Below, one piece after another: positions 43,445 to 54,395 of a stretch of DNA of 64,000 nucleotides. The stretch covers positions 1,674,001 to 1,738,000 of the forward strand of contig NZ_JAHCDA010000001.1 in NCBI RefSeq assembly GCF_018413645.1, read 5' to 3'. Below the pieces are notes generated by a model that was not told the DNA's origin, ran no database searches, and saw nothing but the letters and a program-made list of their open reading frames with translations. Both the position numbers and the translations under genes were made by a program. The number at the start of each line of letters is the position of its first letter. Position 1 is the stretch's first letter. This stretch comes from Roseococcus pinisoli. GTDB taxonomy: Bacteria > Pseudomonadota > Alphaproteobacteria > Acetobacterales > Acetobacteraceae.

Positions 43445-45115
43445 TCAGGCCAGGTCCTGGCTGGCGACGCGGTTCCGCCCTTCCAGCTTCGCCCGGTAAA
43501 GCGCCGCATCCGCCGCCGCGACCAGCCGGGGCCAGATTCCCGGCTGGCGCTCCGCCTGCGCGGTGCCGAAGCTGGCGGTGACCTGCACGGTCTGCCCGGT
43601 CTCGAGCTGATAGGGGAAATCCTGCACGGCCCGCCGCAGCCGCTCCGCGGATTCGGGCGCATGGTTCTCGTCGCAGGCCAGGATCACGCAGAATTCCTCG
43701 CCGCCGAAGCGGGCCAGGATATCGTCCGACCGCAGAACGGCGCGCAGGCGCCGCACCGTCTCCTTCAGCACCTCGTCCCCGCTCATATGGCCGAAGGTGT
43801 CGTTGATTTTCTTGAAGTGATCGATGTCGAGCATGATGGTGCTGATGCGCTGCGAGGCGTCGCCCGCCTGGGTCATCTTCTCCGCCAGTCTTTCCAGCGC
43901 GTGGCGGTTGAGCGCGCCGGTGAGCCCATCGGTCTCCGCCTGCTGGCGGAGCTGTTCGGTCATGGCCATGCGCTCGATCAGCTTGGTGCGCAGCGAGGCC
44001 AGCGCGTCGTAGAGGTCGCGCATCTCGCCGTGCGGCGGGGTGTGTTCGGCGGTCTCGTCGAGCTTGCCGTCGGCCAGTTCGACGACCCTGTGGCGGGCGC
44101 GGAGCAGGGGGCGGAAGACGCGGGTCTGGCTGGCGACGAGCAGCAGCAGCACCAGCATCAGCGCGAGGCCGGAGACGGCTGCGACGAAGAAGAGCGACCG
44201 TCGTGCGGCCGCCGCACGGGTCTCCAGGAGGGCGATGGTCGCGTCGATATAGGCGTCGCGCAGTTCCTCGAGCGGCCGGAAGGTCGGCACGATGGAGGCG
44301 GTCAGATCCGTCGCGGTCATGGTATAGGCGCCCGACTGCGCCTCATCGATGGAACGCGTCAGGAGATCCATCCCCTCGCCCATGAAGCGCGCGGCGACCG
44401 CCGCATGGGCCTCGCGGGTGGCGCGATCGCTGCTCGGGCCGGTCAGCTGCGACGCCAGCTGCCAGAGCTCGCGGACCCGACCTTCGGTACGGTGGAAGGC
44501 CAGGAGGTCCTGAGGGGCGATCGGCTGCCCATGGACCATCGGGATGACGAGATAGGAGCCGAGCCGCCCCGCGAAATCCCGGAGCTCGCTCAGCATGCGC
44601 ATCACCAGCGCGCGGCCCACGACATCGGTCTCCGTGTCCAGCAGGACCTCGATGCCGCGGTCGATGAGCAGCCGCGTCGCATCATAGGCCGAGAACATGC
44701 CTTCCGCCGCGGCGCCGACATCCTCCATGCCATAGGCGGCGACCGCGAGGTCGCCCAGCCGATCGACCTCGCGGCGGGCGGTCGCCAGGGCCCGCCGGAG
44801 TGGGGGGATGGAGAGCGCGAGGGCCGGCGTCCCCGCAGCCCGTTCGATGACGGCATCGGTCGCGGCGCGGGCGTCGCGCAGAAGTCGGAAGGAGGGGCCG
44901 TCGGGGTCGGGATCCTCGCTCATCACCCGATTGGACGGACCACGCTCCGCCGAGACCCGGTTGGCGACGTCGAGGGCGATGCGGAAGGCGGCCAGGCTGT
45001 CCAGGCTGCGCCGGCTGGCCTGCAGGTCGCGATGGGACTGAAGGATCAGGCCGGTGCCCAGCGCCAGGCAGCAGGCCATCACGAGGATGATCGTTGTCCA
45101 GAAGCGGAAGATCAT
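43445..45115 (-). CDS. membrane-bound diguanylate cyclase (GGDEF)
   Basis: A 556-aa signalling protein. A first transmembrane helix (about residues 7-25), a helical periplasmic sensor region of about 260 residues with no named match, a second helix (SLFFVAAVSGLALMLVLLLLV, shortened here, about 310-328), then a HAMP-like segment and a GGDEF domain from about 395. The active-site motif GGEEF is at residues 471-475, and the RxxD of an inhibitory I-site (RSDD) stands five residues before it, so c-di-GMP synthesis with product inhibition is expected. No EAL domain. Single gene on its strand, separated from lsrB by the sRNA-bearing spacer; convergent with the HdrB-like gene. Confidence 0.92.
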   Translation of the reverse strand: MIFRFWTTIILVMACCLALGTGLILQSHRDLQASRRSLDSLAAFRIALDVANRVSAERGPSNRVMSEDPDPDGPSFRLLRDARAATDAVIERAAGTPALALSIPPLRRALATARREVDRLGDLAVAAYGMEDVGAAAEGMFSAYDATRLLIDRGIEVLLDTETDVVGRALVMRMLSELRDFAGRLGSYLVIPMVHGQPIAPQDLLAFHRTEGRVRELWQLASQLTGPSSDRATREAHAAVAARFMGEGMDLLTRSIDEAQSGAYTMTATDLTASIVPTFRPLEELRDAYIDATIALLETRAAAARRSLFFVAAVSGLALMLVLLLLVASQTRVFRPLLRARHRVVELADGKLDETAEHTPPHGEMRDLYDALASLRTKLIERMAMTEQLRQQAETDGLTGALNRHALERLAEKMTQAGDASQRISTIMLDIDHFKKINDTFGHMSGDEVLKETVRRLRAVLRSDDILARFGGEEFCVILACDENHAPESAERLRRAVQDFPYQLETGQTVQVTASFGTAQAERQPGIWPRLVAAADAALYRAKLEGRNRVASQDLA

Positions 45116-45331
45116 GCCGTGCCCGTCCTCGCGCTGCTGCGCATCCGTCCTCCCAGGGCCGAAAGCGGCCGTCGGGATGTTCCAGCTGAAACCGGGCCAA
45201 TTTCATGGCGGGTCGGCAAATTTTGTCTGAAATTACAGTAAAAAGCCCTGCGCCTGCCAGTCCGGATCTCAGCTTCGCCAGCGAAGGGCCGCACCATCTC
45301 CCCTTGGAGGAGAATTGTCGGATGGACCAGA
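45116..45331. other. leader and promoter region of the diguanylate cyclase gene
   Basis: Part of the 404-bp gap between lsrB and the diguanylate cyclase. This AT-richer 216-bp portion holds no open gene with a ribosome-binding site. It must contain the promoter of the diguanylate cyclase gene, read leftwards after the terminator at 45332-45369. A short inverted motif CTG-N6-CAG lies at about 45230, but no convincing -35/-10 pair could be settled by eye. Confidence 0.4.
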
Positions 45332-45369
45332 CAAAAAAGAAGCCCCGCGAGGCTTTCGCCAAGCGGGGC
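45332..45369 (-). terminator. rho-independent terminator of the lsrB-linked small RNA
   Basis: On the minus strand GCCCCGC (45369-45363) pairs with GCGGGGC (45348-45342) around an inner GGC-gaaa-GCC hairpin, followed by TTCTTTTTT. It is a strong intrinsic terminator. It could end both the sRNA and any lsrB read-through. Confidence 0.88.
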
Positions 45370-45442
45370 AGTCATACAGGGAGACTTCACGTCTGGAAGA
45401 CGCAGGATCGGGAGACCCTATCGACGCCGAAGCATCGATGCC
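45332..45442 (-). ncRNA. probable AbcR/alpha-r15-type small RNA
   Basis: On the minus strand, a transcript starting near 45442 would be about 111 nt. Hairpins in order: an 8-bp stem closed by a UUCG tetraloop (45439-45420), a small CGUCU/AGACG stem, an AGUC/GACU stem whose loop carries UCCC, and an intrinsic terminator (45369-45332). Two CUCCC motifs (45414-45410 and 45383-45379), able to pair with Shine-Dalgarno sequences, are partly unpaired. A -10-like TAAATT lies at 45452-45447. It is directly downstream of an LsrB/VtlR homologue, itself downstream of trxB, which is where rhizobial AbcR sRNAs lie. AbcR RNAs repress ABC-transporter mRNAs through such motifs with Hfq. Identity as AbcR is inferred from synteny and structure, not from alignment. 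Confidence 0.68.
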
Positions 45443-45519
45443 TACGAATTTAGACGGTTTTGAACTCTGTGTAAGATGGCTTTCCTTGAGTCAGCATTGC
45501 ACGAAATGCATGCAGGGCT

Positions 45520-46413
45520 TCAGTTGCTGTTCCCGGTCAGTTCCGAGACCAGGAAGTCGCGGAAGACCGATACGCGCTTCGACGACCGCATTTCTTCCGG
45601 ATAGACGAAATATGCATTGATCTTGGGCGCCTTCAGCTCCGGCAGCACGGTCACGAGGCCTTCGAGCTCGTGGCCCATGTAGTCCGGCAGGGCGGCGAGG
45701 CCGAGGCCCGACTGCACCGCGCGCAGCATGCCGTTGAGGCTGTTCACCTCGACCGTGCCGCGGCGCGCCTGGCCGGGGCGGCGGCCCACCTCGGCGAGCC
45801 AGTTGATGTCCTCCACCGGCGGGCGGTAGTCGCCCCAGATGATCAGGCGGTGCGCGTCCAGGTCTTCCTGCCGCTGCGGGATGCCCTGCTTCTTGAGGTA
45901 GTCGGCGCTGCCCACGACCCGCCACGCGAAGGTGGCGATGTGCCGCTGGATCAGGTCCGGCTGACGCGGGGCGTGCATGCGGATGGCGACATCCGCCTCG
46001 CGCATGGCGAGGTCGAGGTCGGCATCGTCCAGCACCACGGAGACGTTGATCTCCGGATAGGCTTCCAGGAAGCGGTGCAGGCGCGGCGACAGCCAGGACC
46101 CGCCGAAGCCGGTGGTCGTGGTCACCTTCAGCCGCCCTGCTGGTCGTTCCCGGCCCTCGGTCAGCAGCGCCTCGGTCATGGCGAGCTTGGCGAAGACGTC
46201 CCGCACGGTGCGGTTGAGCGTCTCGCCGGCCTCGGTGAGGATCAGGCCGCGGGCATGGCGGTGGAACAGCGGAACCGACAGCGCCTCCTCGAGGGCCTGG
46301 ATCTGCCGCGAGACCGCGGATTGCGAGAGCGCGAGCGTCTCGCCGGCATGCGTGAAGCTTCCCGCTTCGGCGACCGCGTGGAAAACGCGGAGCTTGTCCC
46401 AGTCCAATGGCAT
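45520..46413 (-). CDS. lsrB: LysR-family regulator, LsrB/VtlR orthologue
   Basis: A 297-aa LysR regulator starting MPLDWDKLRVFHAVAEAGSF, with HTH THAGETLALSQSAVSRQIQALEE-type recognition region and FHRHARGLILTEAGE. These blocks match LsrB of Sinorhizobium and VtlR of Brucella closely, and so does the trxB-lsrB order. LsrB/VtlR controls oxidative-stress, surface and virulence or symbiosis functions, and VtlR activates abcR2 transcription. The ATG shares one base with the trxB stop (TGATG), so translation is coupled to thioredoxin reductase. The probable target, the AbcR-like sRNA, begins about 78 bases after its stop codon. Confidence 0.88.
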   Translation of the reverse strand: MPLDWDKLRVFHAVAEAGSFTHAGETLALSQSAVSRQIQALEEALSVPLFHRHARGLILTEAGETLNRTVRDVFAKLAMTEALLTEGRERPAGRLKVTTTTGFGGSWLSPRLHRFLEAYPEINVSVVLDDADLDLAMREADVAIRMHAPRQPDLIQRHIATFAWRVVGSADYLKKQGIPQRQEDLDAHRLIIWGDYRPPVEDINWLAEVGRRPGQARRGTVEVNSLNGMLRAVQSGLGLAALPDYMGHELEGLVTVLPELKAPKINAYFVYPEEMRSSKRVSVFRDFLVSELTGNSN

Positions 46414-47384
46414 CAGGCGACGGCCTTCTCTTGGGCGTGTTCCTGCTCCGCCAGGAATTTTTCCGCATCAAGGGCTGCCATGCAGCCCGTGCCGGCGGCG
46501 GTAACGGCCTGGCGGTAGATTTTATCCGCCACGTCGCCGGCGGCGAAGACGCCGGCGATATTGGTTCGCGTGCCGCCAGGGGAGACGGCGAGGTAGCCCG
46601 ACTCGTCCATGTCGAGCTGGCCGCGGAACAGCGCGGTCGCGGGATCATGGCCGATGGCGACGAAGATCCCGTCCACCGCCAGCTCGCGGCGCTCGCCCGT
46701 CTTCACGTGGCGCAGGCTCAGCGCGCGGGCGACGGGGCGGCCGGCATCGGTGCCGAGCATCTCCTCGGTCGCCATGTCCCACAGCACGGTGATGTTCTCC
46801 TTGGCGAAGAGCCGCTGCTGCAGGATTCGCTCGGCCCGCAGCGTGTCGCGGCGATGCACCAGTGTGACATGCGAGGCAAGGTTCGAGAGGTAAAGCGCTT
46901 CCTCCACGGCGGAATTTCCGCCGCCGATCACCGCGACGTCCTTGCCGCGGAAGAAGAAGCCGTCGCAGGTCGCGCAGGCCGAGACGCCGAAGCCCGAGAG
47001 CTCCTGCTCGCCCGGAATGCCCAGCCAGCGGGCCTGGGCGCCGGTGGCGATGACCACGGACTCGGCCAGATAGGTGTCGCCGCTGTCGCATTCGGCGCGG
47101 AAGGGCCGACGCGAGAGGTCCACCTTGGTGACGATGTCGTACTTCAGCTCCGTGCCGACATGCTCCGCCTGCGCCCGCATCTGCTCCATGAGCTCCGGAC
47201 CCTGAACGCCCGTGGCGAAGCCCGGATAATTCTCGACGTCGGTCGTGATGGTGAGCTGCCCGCCGGGCTGCATGCCGGCGACGAGAACGGGCTTGAGACC
47301 CGCCCGGGCCGCATAGATGGCGGCGGTGTAGCCGGCGGGACCGGCGCCGATGATGAGGAGACGGGTCGACAATATAGCGGGCAC
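46413..47384 (-). CDS. trxB: thioredoxin-disulfide reductase
   Basis: A 323-aa NADPH-dependent flavoprotein that reduces thioredoxin. FAD-binding GAGPAGYTAAIYAARAGL lies near the N-terminus, NADPH-binding GGGNSAVEEALYLS in the middle, the redox-active pair Cys137-Ala-Thr-Cys140 in SACATCDGFF, and the FAD-binding GVFAAGDVADK near the end. The GTG at 47384 gives a family-length protein; a TTG at 47372 is an alternative, and an ATG upstream gives an unlikely 53-residue extension. Divergent from the Lrp gene across 157 bp that contain a candidate Lrp operator. Coupled to lsrB. Confidence 0.95.
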   Translation of the reverse strand: MPAILSTRLLIIGAGPAGYTAAIYAARAGLKPVLVAGMQPGGQLTITTDVENYPGFATGVQGPELMEQMRAQAEHVGTELKYDIVTKVDLSRRPFRAECDSGDTYLAESVVIATGAQARWLGIPGEQELSGFGVSACATCDGFFFRGKDVAVIGGGNSAVEEALYLSNLASHVTLVHRRDTLRAERILQQRLFAKENITVLWDMATEEMLGTDAGRPVARALSLRHVKTGERRELAVDGIFVAIGHDPATALFRGQLDMDESGYLAVSPGGTRTNIAGVFAAGDVADKIYRQAVTAAGTGCMAALDAEKFLAEQEHAQEKAVA

Positions 47385-47472
47385 GATTGAATCCGGTGAT
47401 GGCGTGTGTTGGACGCATATCTGCCCATCTTGCCCTGCGGGACAAGGCTGCGGCTTGCATATCCGCGCTTCC

Positions 47473-47508
47473 GCAATGATATTGCGCAGTAATCTTATAT
47501 CGGGCAAT
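47473..47508. promoter_or_regulatory. candidate Lrp-type operator between trxB and the Lrp gene
   Basis: GCAAT-gat-ATTGC (47473-47485) is a perfect inverted repeat with an AT-rich centre, and a further half-site GCAAT is at 47504-47508, 31 bp from the first GCAAT, three helical turns away. The region is much more AT-rich than its surroundings. Phased half-sites in front of an lrp/asnC-type gene are typical of autoregulation by octameric Lrp proteins. Confidence 0.5.
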
Positions 47509-47541
47509 GAATCTACGCGCCGTAAAACGGTTTGGGGACAC

Positions 47542-48000
47542 ATGGCAGAGCTGGACGCGATCGATCTGCGAATTCTCGCTGAGCTTCAGGCAGATGGGCG
47601 GATCACGAACGTGGAGCTCGCGAGTCGCGTGGGCCTTTCGGCGCCGCCTTGTCTCCGCCGGGTGCGCCGGCTCGAGGAGGCCGGGGTCCTGCGCGGCTAT
47701 CACGCCGATGTGGAGCCGGCCGCGCTCGGCTTCGAGGTCACCTTCTTCGCCATCGTCGGGCTGGAGAGCCAGAAGCAGGCCGTGCTCGACGCCTTCGAGG
47801 CGGATGTGGTCGCCTGGCCGGAGGTGCGGGAGTGCCACATGATCCGCGGCGGGGGCGACTTCCTGCTGCGCCTCGTGGCTCGTGGCACGCCGCACGAGAA
47901 CGAGCTGACGAACCGGCTGACCAGCGCGGCGAATGTGCTGAAGGTCCAGACCCTGCAGACCATCCGGACGGGCAAGAACGCGGCCGGCGTGCCGTTTTAA
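47542..48000 (+). CDS. Lrp/AsnC-family transcriptional regulator
   Basis: A 152-aa feast/famine regulator. The N-terminal HTH reads LDAIDLRILAELQADGRITNVELASRVGLSAPPCLRRVRRLEEAG, and the ligand-binding RAM domain includes LGFEVTFFAIVGLESQ and a GGGDFLLRLVARG segment that contacts effector amino acids. The protein is of the typical length. ATG at 47542 is preceded by GGGGA; a longer in-frame start at 47350 lies in the non-coding divergent region and is rejected. Divergent from trxB, with a candidate operator between, and convergent with ilvA across the inverted repeat copy. It may regulate the neighbouring amino-acid genes. Confidence 0.93.
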   Translation: MAELDAIDLRILAELQADGRITNVELASRVGLSAPPCLRRVRRLEEAGVLRGYHADVEPAALGFEVTFFAIVGLESQKQAVLDAFEADVVAWPEVRECHMIRGGGDFLLRLVARGTPHENELTNRLTSAANVLKVQTLQTIRTGKNAAGVPF

Positions 48001-48005
48001 TCGGA

Positions 48006-48130
48006 CCTCAGGCGCCGGCGCGCCCTTCGGGCGCCTGGCTTCGCCGCGCTACGGAGCGCCAGGCCGGTAGGTCACTGGGGCGGCGCCGGCCGCTGTGCGG
48101 CCGGATTCCCTGAACGGGTGCCCTGGTCTT
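48006..48130 (-). repeat. diverged inverted copy of the palindromic repeat element
   Basis: Read on the minus strand, this spacer contains CCGGCCGC-aca-GCGGCCGG (48104-48086) followed by gcgccgcccc, an agccaggcgcccgaagggcg segment and gcgcctgagg, the same order of parts as in the tandem copies at 25920-26199. In the matching reading frame it still encodes an RRSQA motif. It fills the gap between the convergent Lrp and ilvA genes. Confidence 0.6.
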
Positions 48131-48149
48131 GGCGGCCGCCGGCCGGGGC

Positions 48150-49352
48150 TCAGCCCCGCCGGACGACGTATTCGCCGGCTTCCAGGGCCGCCACGATGGC
48201 ATCCGCCTGGGCGCGATCGCGCACCTCGATCATGAGCTCCAGCTCCGCCGTCTGCACGGAGGGGGCTGCGAAGAGGCGCTGGTGGCTGACCTCGATGACA
48301 TTGCCCCCGGCGGCCGCGACGCGCGTCGCGATGTCGGCGAGCACGCCCGGACGGTCCGGGATGTCCAGGTGCAGCCGCAGCAGCCGCCCGTCCCGCAGCA
48401 GGTTGCGCAGCAGGACGTTGGAGAGCATGCGCGGGTCGATATTGCCGCCGCAGACCGGCGTGGCGACCCGCTGGCCGGCAAACCGGTCCGGGTAGGTCAG
48501 CAGGGCCGCGACGCCTGCGGCGCCGGCGCCCTCGGCCACCGTCTTGGCGCCCTCGACCAGCAGGGCGATGGCCTGCTCGACGGCGCGCTCCGGCACCATC
48601 AGCACCTCGATGCCGAGGCGCTGCAGGATGTCGACCGGCATCTCGCCCACGTCGCGCACGGCGATGCCCTCGGCGATGGTCGGGCCGCCCACGCTGACGG
48701 GCCGGCCGGCGAGGCGCTGGCGCATGGCCTGGTAGCCCTCGACCTCGACGCCGAAGACCTTCACGCCCGGCCGCAGCTCGGCCGCGACGATGGCGCAGCC
48801 CGCCACCATGCCGCCGCCGCCCACGGGCAGGATCATGGCGTCGAGCTCCGGCGCGTCCTCGAACATCTCGAGCGCCATGGTGCCCTGGCCGGCGATCACC
48901 GCGGGGTCGTCATAGGGATGGATGAAGGTCAGGCCCTGCTCGCGCGCGAGCTGATGGGCATGGGCCGCGGCCTCTGCCAGCGTCTCGCCGTGCAGCACCA
49001 CGCGGGCGCCGAAGCGCTCGGTCCGGACGACCTTCGTCGCCGGGGTGAACTTCGGCATGACGATGGTGGCCGCGACGCCGAGCAGCGTCGAATGCCGGGC
49101 GACCGCCTGGGCGTGGTTGCCGGCCGACATGGCGATGACGCCGGCCGTGCGCTCCCGCTCGGTCAGCAGCGCCAGCCGGTTGGCGGCGCCGCGTTCCTTG
49201 AAGGCCCCGATGGCCTGCAGGTTATCCAGCTTCAGCAGCACCTGCGCGCCGCAGGCGGCGTCTACCGCCGGGTTCTGGATGCTGGGCGTGCGAAGCACAC
49301 GCCCCTGGATGCGCGCCGCGGCGGCGCGCACATCAGCCAATGAAACGGGCAT
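48150..49352 (-). CDS. ilvA: threonine ammonia-lyase (threonine dehydratase)
   Basis: A 400-aa fold-type II PLP enzyme that deaminates threonine to 2-oxobutanoate, the first step to isoleucine. The PLP lysine is Lys52 in AIGAFKERGAANRL, a slight variant of the usual TGSFKxRGA; the phosphate loop reads SAGNHAQAVA and the glycine loop PVGGGGMVAG. A single C-terminal ACT-like domain (about 325-400, LHLDIPDRPGVLADIATRV) suggests allosteric control. It follows greA by four bases and so probably is the last gene of the long leftward carA operon. Catabolic versus biosynthetic use cannot be told from sequence. Confidence 0.92.
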   Translation of the reverse strand: MPVSLADVRAAAARIQGRVLRTPSIQNPAVDAACGAQVLLKLDNLQAIGAFKERGAANRLALLTERERTAGVIAMSAGNHAQAVARHSTLLGVAATIVMPKFTPATKVVRTERFGARVVLHGETLAEAAAHAHQLAREQGLTFIHPYDDPAVIAGQGTMALEMFEDAPELDAMILPVGGGGMVAGCAIVAAELRPGVKVFGVEVEGYQAMRQRLAGRPVSVGGPTIAEGIAVRDVGEMPVDILQRLGIEVLMVPERAVEQAIALLVEGAKTVAEGAGAAGVAALLTYPDRFAGQRVATPVCGGNIDPRMLSNVLLRNLLRDGRLLRLHLDIPDRPGVLADIATRVAAAGGNVIEVSHQRLFAAPSVQTAELELMIEVRDRAQADAIVAALEAGEYVVRRG

Positions 49353-49356
49353 CGGT

Positions 49357-49830
49357 TCAGGAGAACGCGACGGCGGTGATCTCGATCGCGCGGGCGCCGC
49401 CGGGGGCGGGCACCTCCACGCTGTCGCCCACCGACTTGCCCATCAGGGCCTTGGCCAGCGGGGAGGAGAGCGAGATCGAGCCCGCCTTCATGTCGGCCTC
49501 GTACTGGCCGACGATGCGGTAGGTCGTCTCCTTCTCGGTCTCCTCGTCGACGATGGTCACCCGGGCGCCGAAACGCACCTGGCTGCCGCTCATCTTGGAG
49601 ACGTCGATCACCTCGACCGAGGGGATGATGGATTCGAGTTCCGCCAGGCGGCCCTCGATGAAGGACTGGCGTTCGCGCGCGGCATGATATTCGGCGTTCT
49701 CGGAGAGATCGCCATGCGCGCGTGCCTCCGCAATCGCCACGATAATCGCGGGGCGCTCCACGGACTTCAGTTGCTTCAGTTCCTCTTCCAGCTTGGCCAG
49801 CCCTTCGGCGGTCATCGGGAACTTCTGCAC
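49357..49830 (-). CDS. greA: transcription elongation factor GreA
   Basis: A 157-aa factor that promotes cleavage of backtracked RNA in stalled RNA polymerase. The N-terminal coiled coil has the acidic tip [16 protein letters not shown], with conserved DLSENAEY, and the C-terminal FKBP-like domain includes [17 protein letters not shown] and [21 protein letters not shown]. The GTG at 49830 gives [11 protein letters not shown] and the standard length; the longer upstream frame overlaps carB and is rejected. carB-greA adjacency is conserved in many Rhodospirillales. The spacer upstream contains a 7-bp hairpin. Confidence 0.95.
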   Translation of the reverse strand: MQKFPMTAEGLAKLEEELKQLKSVERPAIIVAIAEARAHGDLSENAEYHAARERQSFIEGRLAELESIIPSVEVIDVSKMSGSQVRFGARVTIVDEETEKETTYRIVGQYEADMKAGSISLSSPLAKALMGKSVGDSVEVPAPGGARAIEITAVAFS

Positions 49831-49862
49831 GGCAGGGTCTTCCTTCGCAGCAATGCCTCCCC

Positions 49863-49894
49863 CGTCGGCAACCCCGTTGCGAAAAACGCCGACG
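49863..49894 (-). other. hairpin in the carB-greA spacer
   Basis: CGTCGGC (49863-49869) and GCCGACG (49888-49894) form a perfect 7-bp stem with an 18-base loop that contains a T-rich stretch on the minus strand. It lies in the 106-bp gap between carB and greA and could be a weak terminator, an attenuating structure or an mRNA processing site for greA. There is no U-tract after it. Confidence 0.3.
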
Positions 49895-49936
49895 AGCAGG
49901 GAGGAGAGGGGAAGCTTGATCGCCTCCCCCCGAATG

Positions 49937-53182
<3,246 letters not shown>

Positions 53183-53185
53183 GGT

Positions 53186-53494
53186 TCAGGGCCTTTTGGG
53201 CGAGAAGAGAAGAAGGATGAGGAAGAGGGCGCCTTGCAGCGCGCCGGAGGCGAGGGCGGCGAAGAGCACCGTCTCGGTGAGGCTGGAGGCGTAGAAGACG
53301 AAGGGCAGGGCGAGCAGCCCGGCGAGGCCGATGCAGGCGAGGTTCACGGCCAAAGGGGGTACGGCCAGGGCGCGCCCCGCAGGCGGCACGCCGCGCAGCA
53401 GGCGCCACAGGGCCGGCGTGCCGAGTAGCGCCACCAGCAGGCCGATGGCGCTGCCATAGAACAGCGGATCCAGGTTGATCCTGACATCGCTCAT
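53186..53494 (-). CDS. small membrane protein (three predicted helices)
   Basis: A 102-aa protein with three hydrophobic segments, LFYGSAIGLLVALLGTPALW, PPLAVNLACIGLAGLLALPF and ETVLFAALASGALQGALFLI (extents approximate). The ATG at 53494 overlaps the stop of the neighbouring small gene (ATGA), and carB begins three bases after its stop, which supports its reality as a coupled gene of the carA-carB operon. No family is recognised. It is the second of two consecutive small membrane proteins; they could work as a pair. Confidence 0.6.
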   Translation of the reverse strand: MSDVRINLDPLFYGSAIGLLVALLGTPALWRLLRGVPPAGRALAVPPLAVNLACIGLAGLLALPFVFYASSLTETVLFAALASGALQGALFLILLLFSPKRP

Positions 53495-53748
53495 GATCCG
53501 CGCAGCTTCTGGCGCTGCCACATCGCTGTTCCGGCGATGGCGTGGCTCACCGCCACGAGGATGACCACCGGCCAGGGGCCGGTCCCGGCGAAGAGGCCGG
53601 AGACATGCAGCGCCGAGCCCATGAGGAGCATGGAGAGGCCGAGCGCGGCCTCCAGCCCCGGAATGATGCGGCGCAGCGCGGTGGTCAGCACGATCGCGAC
53701 CAGGATCGCGACGACGACCCCGCCGAACCAGGCGAAGGCGGCAGCCAT
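53491..53748 (-). CDS. small membrane protein (two or three predicted helices)
   Basis: An 85-aa protein with FAWFGGVVVAILVAIVLTT, EAALGLSMLLMGSALHVSGLF and WPVVILVAVSHAIAGTAMW as hydrophobic stretches and a basic tail QRQKLRGS. ATG at 53748 shares its A with the stop of the LysE gene (TGATG), and its stop overlaps the next start, so it is translated as part of the operon. No family is recognised. The similar size and position of the next gene suggest a two-component membrane unit, but the sequences are not obviously alike. Confidence 0.6.
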   Translation of the reverse strand: MAAAFAWFGGVVVAILVAIVLTTALRRIIPGLEAALGLSMLLMGSALHVSGLFAGTGPWPVVILVAVSHAIAGTAMWQRQKLRGS

Positions 53749-54395
53749 CAGCCGCGCACCCCGCGGAAGCTGTCGCCGAAGGCGAGCTTGGCCGCGATGA
53801 GCGCCAGGGCCACGCCCAGCACGTAGCGCTGCGCGGCGAGCCAGGCCGGCCGCGTGGCGAGGAAGCGGGCGGCGCCGGCCGCGCCATAGACCAGCAGCGC
53901 GTCGAAGACGACGCCGATCGCGACCTGCAGCCCGCCCAGGACCGCGCCCTGCACCAGCACGTTGCCGGCGGAAGCGTCGATGAAGGGCGGCAGCACCGCC
54001 ATGTAGAAGAGCGCGACCTTGGGGTTGAGCGCGGCGGTGGCGAAGCCCACCGCGAAGAGCTTCCCATTCGACTCGCGCGGCAGGCTGCGCGGCGCGAAGA
54101 TGGGCTCGGCACCGGGCTTCAGGCACTGCCAGGCGAGCCAGGCCAGATAGGCGGCGCCGCCGATCCTCAGCGCGTCCCAGGCATAGGGCACGGCGACCAG
54201 CGCCGCCGTGATCCCGGCCGCGGCGCAGAGCATGATTGCGGCCGAGCCGAGCGCGCAGCCGGCCAGCGAGATCATGCCGGCCCGGGTCCCCTGCGCCAGG
54301 GCGCGGCTGACCAGGTAGATCATGTTCGGCCCCGGCGTGACCGCGAGGCCGACCGCGAGCGCCGAGAAGACCAGCAGGGCTTCGATCGAGGGCAT
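53748..54395 (-). CDS. LysE-family amino-acid exporter, first
   Basis: A 215-aa LysE/RhtB-type exporter with six hydrophobic segments. The family signature GLAVTPGPNMIYLVSRALAQGTRAGMISLAG is at the N-terminus, and FATAALNPKVALFYMAVLPPFID lies in the middle. Such proteins export lysine, threonine, homoserine or similar amino acids. It is arranged in tandem with a paralogue, joined by a TGATG overlap. Presence between carA and carB suggests a link to amino-acid excess (arginine or its precursors), but the substrate is not known. Confidence 0.92.
   Translation of the reverse strand: MPSIEALLVFSALAVGLAVTPGPNMIYLVSRALAQGTRAGMISLAGCALGSAAIMLCAAAGITAALVAVPYAWDALRIGGAAYLAWLAWQCLKPGAEPIFAPRSLPRESNGKLFAVGFATAALNPKVALFYMAVLPPFIDASAGNVLVQGAVLGGLQVAIGVVFDALLVYGAAGAARFLATRPAWLAAQRYVLGVALALIAAKLAFGDSFRGVRG

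Noticed and set aside
45205-45453. 82-codon plus-strand frame between the diguanylate cyclase and lsrB genes
   Set aside because: It runs antisense through the terminator hairpin and the sRNA-like segment, lacks a ribosome-binding site and has no protein-like pattern; the RNA explanation fits better.
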